A model generated the notes under the pieces. It was not told the origin of the DNA. It did not search any database and saw nothing but the letters and a program-made list of their open reading frames with translations. The position numbers and the translations under genes are program-made. This document shows positions 1 to 9,609 of a DNA stretch of 64,000 nt, piece by piece; position 1 is the first letter of the stretch, and every line of letters begins with the position of its first letter. Origin of the DNA: Lysobacteraceae bacterium (lineage in GTDB: Bacteria; Pseudomonadota; Gammaproteobacteria; Nevskiales; Nevskiaceae); NCBI GenBank assembly GCA_013823855.1, contig PNMW01000065.1, forward strand, positions 1 through 64,000, given 5' to 3'.

Positions 1-35
1 ATTTCGTGGCCGAATCAATAATCACGAGGTTGTCC

Positions 36-1055
36 ATGTCCCGTTCCCCCGTGCTGTGCCGTCATGCCCTTGCGCTTGCTGCCACTGTCGGCTGGCTGGC
101 GACGTCGACGGGTCATGCCGCCGAGGCGGCGGCAACGCCGAGCGTTGCCGAGCAGACCGTCGACACGCTGGAAAAGCTGGCCGGCGGCCCGCATGCCGGG
201 TTTCGCGCCAACCACGCCAAGGGCGTGCTGGCCAAGGGCAGCTTTGTCGCGTCTGCCGACGCCAGGACGCTGAGCAAGGCAGCGCACTTTCAGGGCACTG
301 CGGTACCGGTGATCGTGCGCTTCTCGAACACGACCGGCGTGCCGAACTTGCCCGACGCCCATCCGAATGCCAGCCCGCACGGCATCGCGATCCGCTTCCA
401 GTTGCCGGGCGGGACCAGCACCGACATCGTCAGCATTTCCTACGACGGCTTCCCGGCCGCCACCCCGGAAGACTTCCTCGGCCTGCTCAACGCGATCGCG
501 GCCAGCGGTCCGGACGCGAAGAAGCCGACACCGGTCGAAAGCTTCCTCGGCAGCCATCCGGCCGCCAAGGCCTTCGCGACCGCACCGAAGCCGGCCCCGG
601 TCAGCTACGCGACCTTGCCGTTCTTCGGCGTCAACGCGTTCAAGTTCACCAACGCGGCCGGAGCCTCGGTCTACACCCGCTATCGCATCGTGCCGGTCGC
701 CGGTGACCAGCGCCTCAGCGATGCCGATTCCGCAAAGGCGGCGCCGAACTATCTGGCCGACGAACTCGCGGCCCGTCTTGCCAAGGGCCCGGTGTCGTAC
801 GCGATCTGGGTGCAGATCGCGAACAGCGGCGACGACGTCAACGATCCGACCAAGGTCTGGGACAACCAGCACCGCGAGGTCGCGCTCGGCACCGTGACGC
901 TGGATGCGCTGCTGCCGGATGGCGCCAAGGCCGAGAAGACGCTGTTCTTCAATCCGCTGCTGCTGGTCGACGGCATCGCGCCATCGGCCGATCCTATCCT
1001 GCTGGCGCGGCCCGGCGCCTATGGGGTCAGTGTCGGCCGGAGAGTCGGCAAGTAA
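36..1055 (+). CDS. SrpA-type catalase-like haem peroxidase, exported
   Basis: Haem peroxidase of the catalase-related (SrpA-like) family, likely removing hydrogen or organic peroxides in the periplasm. About 339 residues, the size of the small catalase-like peroxidases rather than the roughly 480-residue true catalases. Residues 1-25 form a signal peptide (arginine/histidine start, alanine-rich core, cleavage near GHAAEA). The RANHAKG segment matches the distal catalytic histidine region of catalases, VRFSN carries the conserved asparagine, and RPGAYGVSVGRR near the C-terminus fits the tyrosine haem-ligand region. The ATG at 36 is preferred over the upstream in-frame GTG at 6 because GAGG stands 6 bases before it and the signal peptide then starts cleanly. 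It is convergent with hrpA, 18 bases apart. Family assignment is firm; the substrate is unknown. Confidence 0.85.
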   Translation: MSRSPVLCRHALALAATVGWLATSTGHAAEAAATPSVAEQTVDTLEKLAGGPHAGFRANHAKGVLAKGSFVASADARTLSKAAHFQGTAVPVIVRFSNTTGVPNLPDAHPNASPHGIAIRFQLPGGTSTDIVSISYDGFPAATPEDFLGLLNAIAASGPDAKKPTPVESFLGSHPAAKAFATAPKPAPVSYATLPFFGVNAFKFTNAAGASVYTRYRIVPVAGDQRLSDADSAKAAPNYLADELAARLAKGPVSYAIWVQIANSGDDVNDPTKVWDNQHREVALGTVTLDALLPDGAKAEKTLFFNPLLLVDGIAPSADPILLARPGAYGVSVGRRVGK

Positions 1056-1073
1056 GCGCACTCACCCCAGGGT

Positions 1074-4000
1074 TCAGGCCGCCAGCGCAGCCTGAATCTT
1101 CGCTGCGCTTGGCGAACCATGGGCCTTCAGCTCCTGCGCGAACAGCGCGATCCGCCATTCCTCGATCAGCCAGCGCGCGGGGTGGAACGGACCTTTCAGA
1201 GTTTGAGCGACGGCGCGGATCTGCTTGAGCATCTCCAGATCGCGCTGCGGCTTGTGCGGCAGGCGATCGGCGCGGATCGTCGCGGCCTTCAGGTACACCG
1301 CGATGCGCGGCCAGATGTCGTCCGGAATCTCGCCGATGAAGCCGGGCGCGAACAGCGTCTGCAGCTGGTTGCGCAGGTCGGTGTTGGCGTCCGGCCAGGC
1401 CCTGGCGGTCGCATCGAGCTTCTTGCGCAGTTCCATGCCGGCGATGAGCCAGGCGCAGACGTCTTCGAGCCGCTTGACCGCTTCGCGGCCGAACTCGCCG
1501 CGCCTCGCGAGCGCGGCGTGGAACGCCGCTTCGTCGCGGATCGCCGCCGGATTCCAGTAGCTGCGGGCGGCGCGCTCGGCGACCTGCAAGGCGAGCTGCT
1601 CGGCGGACAGCCCGGTCTGCGCCAGTGAAATGCCGAGCTTGGCCCGCGCCGTCTTCGCCAGATCCTTCAGGCGATCGGCGACCCGCGCCAGCAGCAGCGC
1701 CTGGGTGCCGACCGCGTGCGCCTTCGCCGCGGCTTCGGCGGATTCGAACAGCTTCAGGCCGATCCGCTCGGAGGCCGCCACCAGCGCCGGATAGGCGCGG
1801 GCGCCAGCCACTTCGATGAACGCCGGCATCGTGCCGAAATCCCAGTCGAGCACCACGTCGCGGGTCCAGCGCTTCGCCTCCGGGCTTGCTTCGGCGCGCT
1901 TGCTGATTTCGCTGCGGGCGGCGCCGCCGAAGCGCTGCTGCAGCGCGAGCAGCGATTCGGCTTCGCCGAGCGCCTTGCCGTCGGCACCGACCAGCACCAG
2001 CCGGGGCCTCAGATGGGCTTCGAGCCTGGCCGGCGCGAAGTCGTCCGGCTTCAGCTGCACGCCGTTCATGTCGCGGAACCTGGCGCAGATCGCATCGAGG
2101 AGTTCGCCGGAATTCGGATTCGCCGCATGGGCGATCGCGTTGGCGTACTCCGCAGCCGGCGTGCACAGGCGGCGCAGCTGCATCGGCAGGCTGCGGATCA
2201 GCGCCTCGATCTTGGCCGGCAGCAGGCCCGGCACCAGCCAGTCGAAGCGCTCCGCGGGCAGCGCGAACAGCTGGGCGATCGGGATCTCGAAGCTGACGCC
2301 ATCGGCATCGGCGCCGGGGTCGTGCGAATAGCTCAAACAGATGCGCTGGCCGGCGAGATCCAGATGATCCGGAAACAGGCTGGCGACATCGGCGTTGGCG
2401 CCCGGCTTCAGCGCGTCGGCCTCGGCCATCAGCAGTTGTCGTTGCAGGGCCGGCTCGCGGCGCAGCGCGTTCTTGAGCCCCACCGTCGTACAGATATCGG
2501 CCGGCAGCAAGGTGTCGTAGAACGCGAAGAACTGGCTTTCGTCGGCGAGCAGATCGGGCCGGCGCAGCCGCGCTTCCTTGTCGCGCACTTCATCGAGCAA
2601 GGCCAGATTCTTGTCGAGGAAGGCCGGCTTGTTCGGCATGTCGCCGCGCACCAGCGCTTCGCGGATGAAGATCTCGCGCGCCTTCGCCGGCTCGTCGCGG
2701 CCGTAGTGGCGGGCGCGCTTGAGCACCTGCATGCCGAACAGCGTCACCACTTCCATCGCCGTGACTTCGCCGCGTTCGGCGTGCCAGACCGGATCCTGCA
2801 GCACGCGCTTGACCAGGTGCGGCGCGACCTCGGCCAGCCATTCCGGCTGGATCTCGGCATTGATGCGGCCGAACAGCTGGCTGGTCTGCACCAGCTGCGC
2901 GCTCATCATCCACGGCGGCGGCTTCTTCGACAGGGTCGAGCCCGGGAACACCTTGAAGCGGCGGCCACGGGGACCGTTGAAGTCCGGCTTCTCGCGGTCC
3001 TTCTGGCCGATGTGGTCGATCAGACCCGCCAGCAGGCACTTGTGGATGTCGGTGTAGAGCTTGTCGAGCGGCTGGTCGGTCTTCGGCTTGTCGGCGTCCT
3101 GCTTGCCCAACATATCCACGATCTGCCTGTGGACCGACTCCCACTCCTCCATCCGCAGATAGCTGACGAAATGCTCCTTGCACAACTTGCGCAGCTGGCG
3201 ATTGGAGCTGGCCGCACTCCACTGCTGGTAGCGCGCCCACAGGTTCAGCAAGGTGAAGAAGTCGGACTTCGGATGCCGCCACTCGGCATGCTTGAGCCGC
3301 GCGGCGTTCTGCTGGTCCGGCGGCACGTCGTGCGGGTCCTGCACCGAAAGAGCCGCCGCCAGCACCCAGACATGCTCGCGATACGCGGTGCCACGCCCGG
3401 CCTGGGCGATGCGGGCGATGCGCGGGTCGAGTGGCAGCCGGCCCAGCTCGCGACCGAGCGGGGTGATGCGCTTGTCGTCGCGCCGCGCAGCGTGCCGGTC
3501 GTTCCCTCGCGCGCCTGCGGCCGACTCGCCTTGGCGAACCGCGGCTTCGCCGCTGTCGCGTGGTTCGCGTCCGCCTTCGAGCGCACCGAGCATCTCCAGC
3601 AGACGGTAGCCATCGGCGATGTGCCGGCCTTCGGGGGCGTCCAGCCACGGGAAATCCTCGACGTCGCCCAAGCCGAGCGACGCCATCTGCAGGATCACGC
3701 CGGCCAGGTTCGAGCGCAGGATTTCCGGATCGGTGAACGGCGGCCGGGTCGCGAAGTTCTGCTCGTCGTACAGGCGCAGGGCGACACCGGGCCCGACGCG
3801 TCCGCAGCGGCCGGCACGCTGGTTGGCGGCGGCCTGCGAAACGCCTTCGATCTGCAACTGCTGCACGCCGAGGCGCGGCGAGAAGCGGTTGATGCGCGCG
3901 GTGCCGGTATCGACCACGTAGCGGATGCCGGGCACGGTCACCGAGGTTTCGGCGACATTGGTCGCCAGCACGATGCGCGGCGCGCCGCCGGACGAAAAAA

Positions 4001-5021
4001 CCTTGTCCTGCTTCTCCGCCGGCAGCCGCGAATACAGCGGCAGCACTTCGGCGCGCGGGAAGCGGCCGGGAAGTGAACGGGCGAGATCGTTGATCTCGCG
4101 CTCGCCCGGCAAAAAGACCAGCGTGTCGCCGACTCGTCCGGACTGCCACAGCGATTCGATGCCATTGGCGACCTGGCCTTCGAGATCGTCGTCCTGATCC
4201 GGCGCGCGGTAACGCATCTCGACAGGATAGGTGCGGCCTTCGACGAGCAGGATCGGCGCCGGCTCGCCGCGGCTGCTGGCGAAGTGCTGGGCCAGCTTTT
4301 CCGGATCGAGCGTGGCCGAGGTGATGATCAGCTTCAGCTCCGGCCGGCGCGGCAGCAGCCGCTTCAGCCAGCCGAGCAGGAAGTCGATGTTCAGGCTGCG
4401 CTCGTGGGCCTCGTCGATGATGATCGTGTCGTAGGCCAGCAGCTCGCGGTCGCGGCTCAGTTCGGCCAGCAGGATGCCGTCGGTCATCAGCTTGATCAGG
4501 CTGCGCTCCGACATGCGGCGATCGAAGCGGGTCTCGAAGCCGACCAGGTCGCCGACCTTGCCATCGAGTTCCGAGGCGATCCGGTTGGCCACACTGCGCG
4601 CCGCCAGCCGTCTCGGCTGGGTGTGGCCGATCAGCCCGCGCCCGCCGCGGCCGAGTTCCAGGCACAGCTTCGGCAGCTGGGTGGTCTTGCCGGACCCGGT
4701 CTCGCCGCACAGCACGACGACCTGGTGCTCGGCGATCGCCTTCAGCAACTCGTCCCTGGCCTGCACCACCGGCAGCTCGGCCGGGTAGCGGATGGTTTCG
4801 GGCAGGAGCCGCCGCCGGTTATCGGCCGCCAGCAGGGCGGCTTCGACATCCTTCTCGAAGCGCGCCGTGTCGAACTTCGGGTTGTTGCGCGCACCGGCCA
4901 CGGAGCGGCCGAGCCGCGCGGCGTCGCGCAGCAGCAGGCGATCGCGGATCAGGTCGAAACGGGCTTGCAGCGAGGGCGTGGCGGCAGTCACGGGCGGCGG
5001 GACAGCGGGAGCGGCCGCCAT
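1074..5021 (-). CDS. hrpA: ATP-dependent RNA helicase HrpA (DEAH box)
   Basis: DEAH-box RNA helicase that remodels RNA and ribonucleoprotein complexes in the cytoplasm. At 1315 residues it has the usual HrpA length. Walker A is GETGSGKT (106-113), motif II is DEAH (203-206), and motif III is SAT shortly after. The helicase C domain follows with the QRAGRCGR motif, then the HA2 and OB-fold regions and the long HrpA-specific C-terminal part. One oddity is a low-complexity Arg/Gly/Glu/Ala-rich stretch of about 35 residues, between LLEMLGALE and ITPLGRELGRLPLDPR, where the E. coli protein has a short linker. The DNA there carries nested inverted repeats (3534-3568). The gene lies downstream of the OmpA-type gene on the same strand, 35 bases away. 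Confidence 0.96.
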   Translation of the reverse strand: MAAAPAVPPPVTAATPSLQARFDLIRDRLLLRDAARLGRSVAGARNNPKFDTARFEKDVEAALLAADNRRRLLPETIRYPAELPVVQARDELLKAIAEHQVVVLCGETGSGKTTQLPKLCLELGRGGRGLIGHTQPRRLAARSVANRIASELDGKVGDLVGFETRFDRRMSERSLIKLMTDGILLAELSRDRELLAYDTIIIDEAHERSLNIDFLLGWLKRLLPRRPELKLIITSATLDPEKLAQHFASSRGEPAPILLVEGRTYPVEMRYRAPDQDDDLEGQVANGIESLWQSGRVGDTLVFLPGEREINDLARSLPGRFPRAEVLPLYSRLPAEKQDKVFSSGGAPRIVLATNVAETSVTVPGIRYVVDTGTARINRFSPRLGVQQLQIEGVSQAAANQRAGRCGRVGPGVALRLYDEQNFATRPPFTDPEILRSNLAGVILQMASLGLGDVEDFPWLDAPEGRHIADGYRLLEMLGALEGGREPRDSGEAAVRQGESAAGARGNDRHAARRDDKRITPLGRELGRLPLDPRIARIAQAGRGTAYREHVWVLAAALSVQDPHDVPPDQQNAARLKHAEWRHPKSDFFTLLNLWARYQQWSAASSNRQLRKLCKEHFVSYLRMEEWESVHRQIVDMLGKQDADKPKTDQPLDKLYTDIHKCLLAGLIDHIGQKDREKPDFNGPRGRRFKVFPGSTLSKKPPPWMMSAQLVQTSQLFGRINAEIQPEWLAEVAPHLVKRVLQDPVWHAERGEVTAMEVVTLFGMQVLKRARHYGRDEPAKAREIFIREALVRGDMPNKPAFLDKNLALLDEVRDKEARLRRPDLLADESQFFAFYDTLLPADICTTVGLKNALRREPALQRQLLMAEADALKPGANADVASLFPDHLDLAGQRICLSYSHDPGADADGVSFEIPIAQLFALPAERFDWLVPGLLPAKIEALIRSLPMQLRRLCTPAAEYANAIAHAANPNSGELLDAICARFRDMNGVQLKPDDFAPARLEAHLRPRLVLVGADGKALGEAESLLALQQRFGGAARSEISKRAEASPEAKRWTRDVVLDWDFGTMPAFIEVAGARAYPALVAASERIGLKLFESAEAAAKAHAVGTQALLLARVADRLKDLAKTARAKLGISLAQTGLSAEQLALQVAERAARSYWNPAAIRDEAAFHAALARRGEFGREAVKRLEDVCAWLIAGMELRKKLDATARAWPDANTDLRNQLQTLFAPGFIGEIPDDIWPRIAVYLKAATIRADRLPHKPQRDLEMLKQIRAVAQTLKGPFHPARWLIEEWRIALFAQELKAHGSPSAAKIQAALAA
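3534..3568. repeat. Nested inverted repeat inside hrpA
   Basis: GCGAACC at 3534-3540 pairs with GGTTCGC at 3562-3568, and inside it GCGGC (3541-3545) pairs with GCCGC (3549-3553) around a TTC loop. It lies in the low-complexity insert of HrpA and keeps the reading frame open. It could be an in-frame palindromic element, but the arms are short, so chance in GC-rich DNA is not excluded. Confidence 0.4.
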
Positions 5022-5056
5022 GATACGGCAGCCCCCGCGCCCGCCGGTGGCCGCGC

Positions 5057-6292
5057 TCAGGGCGCTGCGGCGCGCTCGACGATCTTCAGTTCGACGCGCC
5101 GGTTCAGCTCCCGGCCGTCTTCGCTGGCGTTGTCGGCGACCGGCTGCGTTTCGCCGAAGCCGGCCGCGGTCATCCGGCCGGCATCGATGCCGGCGGCGAT
5201 CAGGTAGTCGCGCACCGCCTGGGCGCGCGCTTCCGACAGGCGCAGGTTGTAGGCATCGGCACCGCGGCTGTCGGTGTGGCCTTGAACGGTCAGGCGAATG
5301 TCGTCATGACGTTTCAGCGCATGGGCAACGCCGTCGAGCAGGGCCTTGGCGCTCAAGGTCAGCGCCGCCTTGTCGAACGCGAAGTTGACGCCGCGCAGCA
5401 CGACGACATCGCCCGGCTTGCAGCCGCCGAACTCGGCGGCGTTGTCGTCATACGGCGGCTCGCAACCCGGCTCGGGTGGCGCGGGTTCGACGACCGCTTC
5501 CTCGGCCGGCGTCTCCACCAGCGGGACCACCCGCACCGGCTCGACCGGCGCCTCCACCGGCACCGGCGTCGGCGCCGGCGCACCGAAGTGATAGTGGATC
5601 GAGGCCAGTGCCGAGTGCGCGCTGTAGCGCGCACCGACCGTGGTATCGGGATTGTTGGCGAGCAGATCGAAGCGGCCGCGGTTGGCGCGCAGGTAGCGAT
5701 AGTCGAGCGACGCCGTCCAGCTCCGGCCGAGATCGAAGCGCAGGCCACCGCCGGCCTGCCAGGCGAACACGGCGTCGAAATCGCTGCGCAGCCCGGCGCC
5801 GCTGAGGAACAGGCCGGAATTGTCGACCGCAGGATCGCGCACCGCGATCCGGGCGACGCCGGCGCCACCGCCCAGATAGGGGTGCAGCCGGGCCGCCGGG
5901 AACAGGTCGAACCACAGGTTGCCGAAGGCGATGTCGGCGAACTCGCGACCGCCGACGCGAGTCGACGGCCTGCCGTTGGCCAGCACGATGCCGTCGAAGT
6001 CGTTGTCCCGGTGCGCCAGCTCGAGCTCGCTGCGCAGGCCGAAGTCGAAGGCGTAGCCGGCGACGAGGCCGGCGACGTAGCCGGGATCGAAGCTGACCGT
6101 GCTGAGTCGGGTGCCGTCGGCCACCGGGAACAGGCCGTTGTCGGCGCCGTAGAGGCGGAAGCGCTGGTCGCGGGCGATGTTGCCGCCGCCTTCAAGCCCG
6201 AGATACCAGCCCGGGTTGACGGCCGCCGACGCGCCAGGAAGCACCGCGAACAGCGACAGGCCGAGCGCCGCCGCTTTCAATCTGCAGGACAT
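5057..6292 (-). CDS. OmpA-family outer membrane protein (beta-barrel plus peptidoglycan-binding domain)
   Basis: Two-domain outer membrane protein of 411 residues. A signal peptide (MSCRLKAAALGLSLFAVLPG, cut near ASA) leads into an eight-stranded-barrel region (about 23-230; YLGLEGGGN at the start, Asp/Arg-rich strands, ending with IHYHFGAPAP). A Pro/Val/Glu-rich linker (about 235-275) follows, then an OmpA C-terminal domain (about 295-408) with LTVQGHTDSRGADAYNLRLS and the NRRVEL end that binds diaminopimelate in peptidoglycan. The open frame extends to 6514, but the upstream part lacks signal-peptide character and ATG 6292 starts the clear leader, so that start was chosen. The protein anchors the outer membrane and may form a small pore. 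It lies directly upstream of hrpA on the same strand, with no obvious functional link. Confidence 0.9.
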   Translation of the reverse strand: MSCRLKAAALGLSLFAVLPGASAAVNPGWYLGLEGGGNIARDQRFRLYGADNGLFPVADGTRLSTVSFDPGYVAGLVAGYAFDFGLRSELELAHRDNDFDGIVLANGRPSTRVGGREFADIAFGNLWFDLFPAARLHPYLGGGAGVARIAVRDPAVDNSGLFLSGAGLRSDFDAVFAWQAGGGLRFDLGRSWTASLDYRYLRANRGRFDLLANNPDTTVGARYSAHSALASIHYHFGAPAPTPVPVEAPVEPVRVVPLVETPAEEAVVEPAPPEPGCEPPYDDNAAEFGGCKPGDVVVLRGVNFAFDKAALTLSAKALLDGVAHALKRHDDIRLTVQGHTDSRGADAYNLRLSEARAQAVRDYLIAAGIDAGRMTAAGFGETQPVADNASEDGRELNRRVELKIVERAAAP

Positions 6293-6529
6293 GATCACCA
6301 ACACTCCGTTGTATTCCGTGTGAATCCGGCCCGGGATGCTGGGTCCCGATCCGGACATGGCAGGATGTCTCGCCGGGTCGAGGCGGCGGCATCTGCACGC
6401 GTGGGGTGGCTGCGGCAACGTTGCCGTCCACCCGGGAGGCCCGGCACGCAACAATCCGGCCAGCCCGGGCCGCGCCCTGCTCTTGTACCCGCTGGCGAAT
6501 GAATGCCTTGTCAAACCCGACCTTCATCG

Positions 6530-7546
6530 ATGGCCACGAACGTTCTTGTCACCGGTAGCGCAGGCCACCTCGGCGAAGCGCTGATGCGCACGCTGCGCGC
6601 ACAGGGCCGTCCGGCCATCGGCATCGACATCAAGCCGTCGCCGTACACCGATCGTGTCGGCTCGATCTGCGACGCGGCCTTCGTCGGCGCCTGCCTGGCC
6701 GGCGTCGATGCCGTGCTGCACACGGCGACCCTGCACAAGCCGCATGTCGAGACCCACAGCCGCCAGCAGTTCGTCGATACCAATGTCAGCGGCACGCTGA
6801 CCCTGCTCGAAGCGGCGGCGCGGGCCGGCGTCGGCGCGTTCATCTACACCAGCACCACCAGCGCCTTCGGCGCCGCGCTGAGCCCACCGGCCGATGCACC
6901 AGCGGCCTGGATCACCGAGGACGTGGTGCCGGTGTCGAAAAACATCTACGGCGCCACCAAGCTGGCCGCCGAGGACCTGTGCCAGCTGTTCCACCGGCTG
7001 CAGCGCCTGCCCTGCCTGGTGCTGCGCACCTCGCGCTTCTTTCCGGAAGACGATGACGCCGCCGATGCCCGCGCGGCCTATGTCGATGCCAATCTCAAGC
7101 TCAACGAGTTCCTGCATCGCCGGGTCGAGATCGAAGACGTGGTCGGCGCCCATCTGCTGGCAATCGAGCGGGCGCCGGCGATCGGCTTCGGCCGCTACAT
7201 CATCAGCGCCACCACGCCGTTTCTGCCAAGCGATGCCGCCGCGCTGCGCCGCGATCCCGGCGCTGTGCTGCGCGAACGGGTGCCGCAGTACGAAGCCGAG
7301 TACGCGCGCCGCGGCTGGCGGATGACCGACAGCCTCGATCGCGTCTACGACAATCGCCGCGCCCGGCACGAACTCGGCTGGCAGCCGCGCTGGGATTTCG
7401 CCGCGCTGATCGCCCGTCTTGCCCGCGACGAAGACCCTCGCAGCGCCATGGCGCGGGCGATCGGCCGCAAGCCCTACCACGATCGCGCGCCGGCCGGGCC
7501 GGGGCCGTATCCAGTCGGCACGGCCCATGCTTCACCCCGCTCCTGA
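6530..7546 (+). CDS. NAD(P)-dependent epimerase/dehydratase (extended SDR)
   Basis: Extended short-chain dehydrogenase of 338 residues. The N-terminal nucleotide-binding motif is TGSAGHLG (TGxxGxxG). A serine/threonine-rich strand (FIYTSTTSAFG) precedes the catalytic YGATK (YxxxK). The C-terminal half is the substrate domain typical of nucleotide-sugar epimerases/dehydratases. ATG 6530 was chosen over 6503 because the Rossmann strand MATNVLVTG starts right there; no strong ribosome site is visible for either. The 237-base gap to the divergent OmpA gene holds both promoters, but no clear elements were seen. The substrate cannot be told from sequence. It is followed 23 bases later by the DUF3574 gene. 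Confidence 0.85.
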   Translation: MATNVLVTGSAGHLGEALMRTLRAQGRPAIGIDIKPSPYTDRVGSICDAAFVGACLAGVDAVLHTATLHKPHVETHSRQQFVDTNVSGTLTLLEAAARAGVGAFIYTSTTSAFGAALSPPADAPAAWITEDVVPVSKNIYGATKLAAEDLCQLFHRLQRLPCLVLRTSRFFPEDDDAADARAAYVDANLKLNEFLHRRVEIEDVVGAHLLAIERAPAIGFGRYIISATTPFLPSDAAALRRDPGAVLRERVPQYEAEYARRGWRMTDSLDRVYDNRRARHELGWQPRWDFAALIARLARDEDPRSAMARAIGRKPYHDRAPAGPGPYPVGTAHASPRS

Positions 7547-7569
7547 TCCTCTTTCCTTCCCTGCACGCC

Positions 7570-8040
7570 ATGTCGACCCTCTCTCGCGCCCGCCGTCACG
7601 GCGCCATCCTGCTGCTGGCCTGCGCCGCCGTTGCCGCCGCGCCGGCTTTTGCCAAGGAGTCGCCGAAAGCTGCGGCCACGATGCAGGGCGATGCCGCCCG
7701 GCCGGCGGCGGCGGCGAACTGGCAGCGCGCGGAGCTGTACTTCGGCCTGGGTCGCGCCGGCGGCGCCGACGCACCGGCCTATGCGCAGCGCTGGCAGCAG
7801 TTCCTCGACGACGAGGTCACGCCGCGCTTTCCGGACGGCTTTTCGGTGCTTGACGTCTACGGCCAATGGCAGCGCCGGGAAACGAAGGCCGTCGAGCGGC
7901 TGAACTCCAAGCTGCTGGTGATCCTGTTCCAGGGCGCGCAGCACCGCGCCGATCTCGATGCGCTGCGCGCGGCCTGGAAGCAGCGCACCGGCGATCAGTC
8001 GGTGCTGCTGACGATCAGCCCCGCCGAGGTGTCGTTCTGA
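7570..8040 (+). CDS. DUF3574 family exported protein
   Basis: Small exported protein of 156 residues. A signal peptide (positively charged start, then AILLLACAAVAAAPAFA) is followed by a compact domain with WQRAELYFGLGR, VTPRFPDGFSVLDVYGQW and LLVILFQG, which I recognise as the DUF3574 pattern. The function of that family is not known to me. The stop codon overlaps the start of the permease gene (TGATG), so the two are probably co-translated and may work together in uptake. Confidence 0.75.
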   Translation: MSTLSRARRHGAILLLACAAVAAAPAFAKESPKAAATMQGDAARPAAAANWQRAELYFGLGRAGGADAPAYAQRWQQFLDDEVTPRFPDGFSVLDVYGQWQRRETKAVERLNSKLLVILFQGAQHRADLDALRAAWKQRTGDQSVLLTISPAEVSF

Positions 8041-9605
8041 TGAAGGGCTTCGTGCGCGGGGATCTCGATGGCTTCGTCGGGCTGGCGCTCGACAATCTGG
8101 TGCTGCTGCTGCTGATTTCCGCACTCGGGCACTTCATCCTCGGCTTCGACGATGCGCTGCTGCTCGGCACCGTGCTGCCGGGGGCGGCGGTGTCGCTGCT
8201 GGTCGGCAACCTGTTCTATGCCTGGCAGGCGCGCAAGCTGGCGGCGCGCGAAGGCCGGGACGATGTCTGCGCGCTGCCGTTCGGGCTGAACACGATCACC
8301 GTGTTCTCGTTCGTGTTCCTGGTGATGCTGCCGGCCAAGCTGGCGGCGGTCGCGGCCGGCAGCGCCGATCCGGCGCGCGCCGCCTGGCAGGCCGGGCTGC
8401 TGGCCTGTTTCGGCACCGGCGTCATCGAGTTCGCGGGTGCCTTCGTCGCCGGCTGGGTACGCCGGCACACGCCTCGTGCGGCGCTGCTGTCGACCCTGGC
8501 CGGGCTGGCGCTGGCCTTCATCGCGCTGGGTTTCCTGATGCGCGCCTACGCCCACCCGCTGATCGGCATCGTCACCCTGGTGGTGGTGCTGATCGGCTAC
8601 TTCGGCCGCGTCAAGCTCCGGGGCGGCCTGCCGGTAGGCGTGGTCGTGGTGCTGCTCGGCATCGCCCTCGGCTGGACCCTGGGCCTGGCGCCGACCGGAG
8701 CACCGCCGCCACCGCCGCGGCTGTCGCTGCCGGTGCCGGTGCTCGGCGCGCTGTGGGAAAGCCTGCGCCTCGACCCGTTCCTGAGCTACGCGGCGGTGAT
8801 CGTGCCGATGGGCCTGATCTCGGTGGTCGGCTCGATGCAGAACCTGGAATCGGCGGAGGCGGCGGGCGACCGATACGACACCCGCTCGTCACTGGCGGTC
8901 AACGGCATCGCCACCTTGGTCGCCAGCGCCTTTGGCTCCTGCTTCCCGACGACGCTCTACATCGGCCACCCGGGCTGGAAGGCGATGGGCGCACGCGCCG
9001 GCTATTCGACCCTGTCCGGCGTGTTCATCGCGGGCTTGTGCTTCAGCGGCACCATCGCCCATGTCGCCTGGGCGGTGCCGATCGATGCCGGCATCGCGAT
9101 CCTGCTGTGGATCGGCATCGTGATGAGCGTGCAGGCCTTCGATGCGACGCCGAAGGCGCACTTCCCGGCGGTGGTCATCGGCCTGCTGCCGGGGCTGGCG
9201 ATGTGGGGCTCGCTGATGCTGAAGGCGGGGCTGCGGGCGGCCGGTGCCGGCAGCGACGGTGGACCGGGCATCAGCGACGCGCTGCTGCCGGCCTTCCATG
9301 CCGCCGACGTCTGGGCCGAAGGGGCTTTCGCGCTGGAACAGGGTGTGGTGTTCAGCGCGATGATCCTGTCGGCGGCGACGGTGGCGATCATCGAGCGCAA
9401 GTTCGTCAATGCGGCGCTCTGGATGCTGGTCGCCGCCGCGCTGTCGGCGACCGGGCTGATGCACTCGTTCCGCTACACCGGTGCCGACACCGCACTGAGC
9501 CTGCAGCCGGCCTGGACCTTCGTCAGCGCCTATATGGCGGCGGCGGCGGTGCTGATCGCGGCGCGCTGGCTGACCGTGCCGGACGACGGCCCGGCCGCGC
9601 ACTGA
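8040..9605 (+). CDS. Xanthine/uracil/vitamin C-type permease (NCS2-like)
   Basis: Polytopic inner-membrane permease of 521 residues with about 12-14 hydrophobic segments. CALPFGLNTITVFSF near the N-terminus and the NLESAEAAGDRY segment near residue 280 resemble the conserved substrate-site segments of nucleobase permeases of the NCS2/AzgA type. The start ATG overlaps the preceding stop, which settles it against the open extension to 7866. Translational coupling with the DUF3574 gene suggests a transport pair. The substrate (purine, pyrimidine or another small anion) is not determined. It is convergent with the hydroxylase gene, 4 bases apart. Confidence 0.8.
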   Translation: MKGFVRGDLDGFVGLALDNLVLLLLISALGHFILGFDDALLLGTVLPGAAVSLLVGNLFYAWQARKLAAREGRDDVCALPFGLNTITVFSFVFLVMLPAKLAAVAAGSADPARAAWQAGLLACFGTGVIEFAGAFVAGWVRRHTPRAALLSTLAGLALAFIALGFLMRAYAHPLIGIVTLVVVLIGYFGRVKLRGGLPVGVVVVLLGIALGWTLGLAPTGAPPPPPRLSLPVPVLGALWESLRLDPFLSYAAVIVPMGLISVVGSMQNLESAEAAGDRYDTRSSLAVNGIATLVASAFGSCFPTTLYIGHPGWKAMGARAGYSTLSGVFIAGLCFSGTIAHVAWAVPIDAGIAILLWIGIVMSVQAFDATPKAHFPAVVIGLLPGLAMWGSLMLKAGLRAAGAGSDGGPGISDALLPAFHAADVWAEGAFALEQGVVFSAMILSAATVAIIERKFVNAALWMLVAAALSATGLMHSFRYTGADTALSLQPAWTFVSAYMAAAAVLIAARWLTVPDDGPAAH

Positions 9606-9609
9606 GGCT

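Noticed and set aside
1716-4076. Plus-strand open frame of 786 residues opposite hrpA
   Set aside because: It mirrors the GC codon bias of hrpA, has no family resemblance and lies wholly within a certain gene.
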